Part shown: positions 9,244 to 9,957 of the stretch, one piece after another
How positions within the stretch are numbered: position 1 is the stretch's first letter
Layout of the letters: each line of letters starts with the position of its first letter
NCBI GenBank assembly: GCA_022712235.1
Contig: JALAGW010000169.1
Coordinates: 1 to 9,957, forward strand
Length of the DNA: 9,957 nt
Direction: 5' to 3'
Source: Brevundimonas sp.
Lineage (GTDB): Bacteria; Pseudomonadota; Alphaproteobacteria; Caulobacterales; Caulobacteraceae
The notes under the pieces: generated by a model
What the model saw: the letters and a program-made list of their open reading frames with translations, nothing else
What the model was told of the DNA's origin: nothing
Database searches by the model: none
Made by a program: the position numbers and the translations under genes

Positions 9244-9864
9244 ATGCGTCTGACCCTCGCCACCCTCACCACCGTCGCCGCGACTTCGCTGATCGCCGTC
9301 AGCGCTTCCGCCCAGAGCCATGATCATGCCGCCATGGGCCACGGCGCGCACGGCCAGGCCGCCGCCATGGACCATTCCGCCATGATCCCGCGCGCCACGC
9401 CGGGCCAGACGGGGCAGGCCGCGATCATCAATGGCCAGGGCGCGGAAATCGGCAAGGCGACGCTGACGCAGGGCGCCACCGGCCTGCTGATCAAGGTCGA
9501 GGCCACGGGCCTGACGCCCGGCTGGCACGGCATCCACATCCACGCCACGGGCCAGTGCGCCGCCCCCTTCACCTCGGCGGGCGCCCACATCAACCACACC
9601 GATCCCAAGACGCCGCACGGCCTGCTGAACGCCCAGGGTCCCGACGACGGCGACCTGCCCAACCTCTACGCCGCCGCTGACGGCAGCGCCCACGGCGAGT
9701 TCTTCACCACCAAGGCCCGCATCAGCCAGGACGGCCCCGGCCAGTGGCTGTGGGACGCCGACGGCTCGGCCCTGGTGATCCACGCCAACCCCGACGACCA
9801 TAACAGCCAGCCCATCGGTGGCGCAGGCGACCGTGTGGCCTGCGCCGTCCTCAGCGCCAATTAA
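9244..9864 (+). CDS. sodC: Periplasmic Cu/Zn superoxide dismutase
   Basis: SodC converts superoxide to O2 and hydrogen peroxide in the periplasm. The 206-aa precursor has a signal peptide (1-23, cleavage after SASA) and then a His/Met-rich segment (25-47, five His). Copper ligands are His98 and His100 (HGIHIH), bridging His115 (AGAHINH) and His180 (VIHANPDDH). Zinc ligands visible are His115, His125 (TPHG) and Asp137 (GDLPN). The third zinc His, usually two residues before this GDL, is Asp134 here. Cys105 and Cys200 form the expected disulfide, and Arg197 (GDRVAC) matches the active-site arginine. The ATG at 9244 follows an AGGACAGGA-type ribosome site. It is divergent from gyrA. Family is certain; the altered zinc site leaves activity and metal content open. 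Confidence 0.95.
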   Translation: MRLTLATLTTVAATSLIAVSASAQSHDHAAMGHGAHGQAAAMDHSAMIPRATPGQTGQAAIINGQGAEIGKATLTQGATGLLIKVEATGLTPGWHGIHIHATGQCAAPFTSAGAHINHTDPKTPHGLLNAQGPDDGDLPNLYAAADGSAHGEFFTTKARISQDGPGQWLWDADGSALVIHANPDDHNSQPIGGAGDRVACAVLSAN

Positions 9865-9873
9865 CCTAAACGA

Positions 9874-9957
9874 TCAAACCTTGGCGGGGGCGCCGGCGCG
9901 CAGGCCGCGCTCCCCCAGGGCGACCGTCACCACCCCGATCAGGGCGATGGCCACCCC
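9874..9957 (-). CDS. C-terminal end of a probable membrane protein (EamA/DMT transporter-like)
   Basis: The last 27 codons before a TGA are open to the window edge and read as a hydrophobic segment GVAIALIGVVTVALG followed by a short polar tail ERGLRAGAPAKV. A final glycine-rich helix with a short charged tail is typical of EamA-family drug/metabolite exporters, but other transporters end this way too, so the family call is a guess. Only nine bases separate it from the converging sodC stop, and no terminator is visible between them. Confidence 0.4.
   Translation of the reverse strand, partial: GVAIALIGVVTVALGERGLRAGAPAKV

Noticed and set aside
9221..9253. Ten-codon leader frame MPKRTGKPCV overlapping the sodC start
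   Set aside because: It has no ribosome site and begins at or before the predicted sodC transcript start, so it is probably not translated.
9133..9801. 222-codon minus-strand open frame over sodC
   Set aside because: It lies opposite sodC, whose metal-binding residues and signal peptide prove the + strand reading.

Overview
The window reads as chromosomal housekeeping DNA from a GC-rich alphaproteobacterium, most likely Caulobacterales and probably Brevundimonas-like. This is inference from several signs: very GC-rich third codon positions; candidate promoters that fit the Caulobacter-type housekeeping layout (TTGACgS, 10-14 bases, GCTAnAwC); a GyrA with Ala/Met at the two quinolone-contact positions; and paired periplasmic cyclophilins of an unusual type beside coaD and gyrA. 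I see no mobile element, phage gene, CRISPR array, tRNA or rRNA.

Left part (1-2099). The 3' end of astB (arginine succinyltransferase pathway, + strand) faces phhA (phenylalanine 4-hydroxylase, - strand) across a roughly 210-base gap. The gap holds a strong UUCG-loop hairpin and a short tandem repeat. Upstream of phhA, on the same strand, is hspQ. A divergent region then leads to a Ppx/GppA phosphatase on the + strand (2100-3242).

Central part (3215-9120, - strand). Five closely spaced genes form a probable operon read right to left: gyrA, a class IV PLP aminotransferase, coaD, and two tandem secreted cyclophilin-type peptidyl-prolyl isomerases. Gaps are 28, 52, 14 and 25 bases. The last gene overlaps the ppx/gppA gene tail to tail by 28 bases. 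A good promoter candidate lies upstream of gyrA, which appears to begin with TTG.

Right part (9121-9957). Divergent from gyrA is sodC, a secreted Cu/Zn superoxide dismutase with a His/Met-rich N-terminus and a non-canonical residue at one zinc-ligand position. It converges, with a nine-base gap, on the last codons of what looks like a membrane protein on the - strand.

How the genes work together: apart from the gyrA-to-cyclophilin transcription unit and the shared amino acid catabolism theme of astB and phhA, these are independent housekeeping functions (DNA topology, CoA synthesis, periplasmic folding, stress and redox defence). I found no convincing new biological system. The observations most worth following are the GyrA quinolone-pocket residues, the shared insert and cysteines of the cyclophilin pair, and the SodC zinc site.
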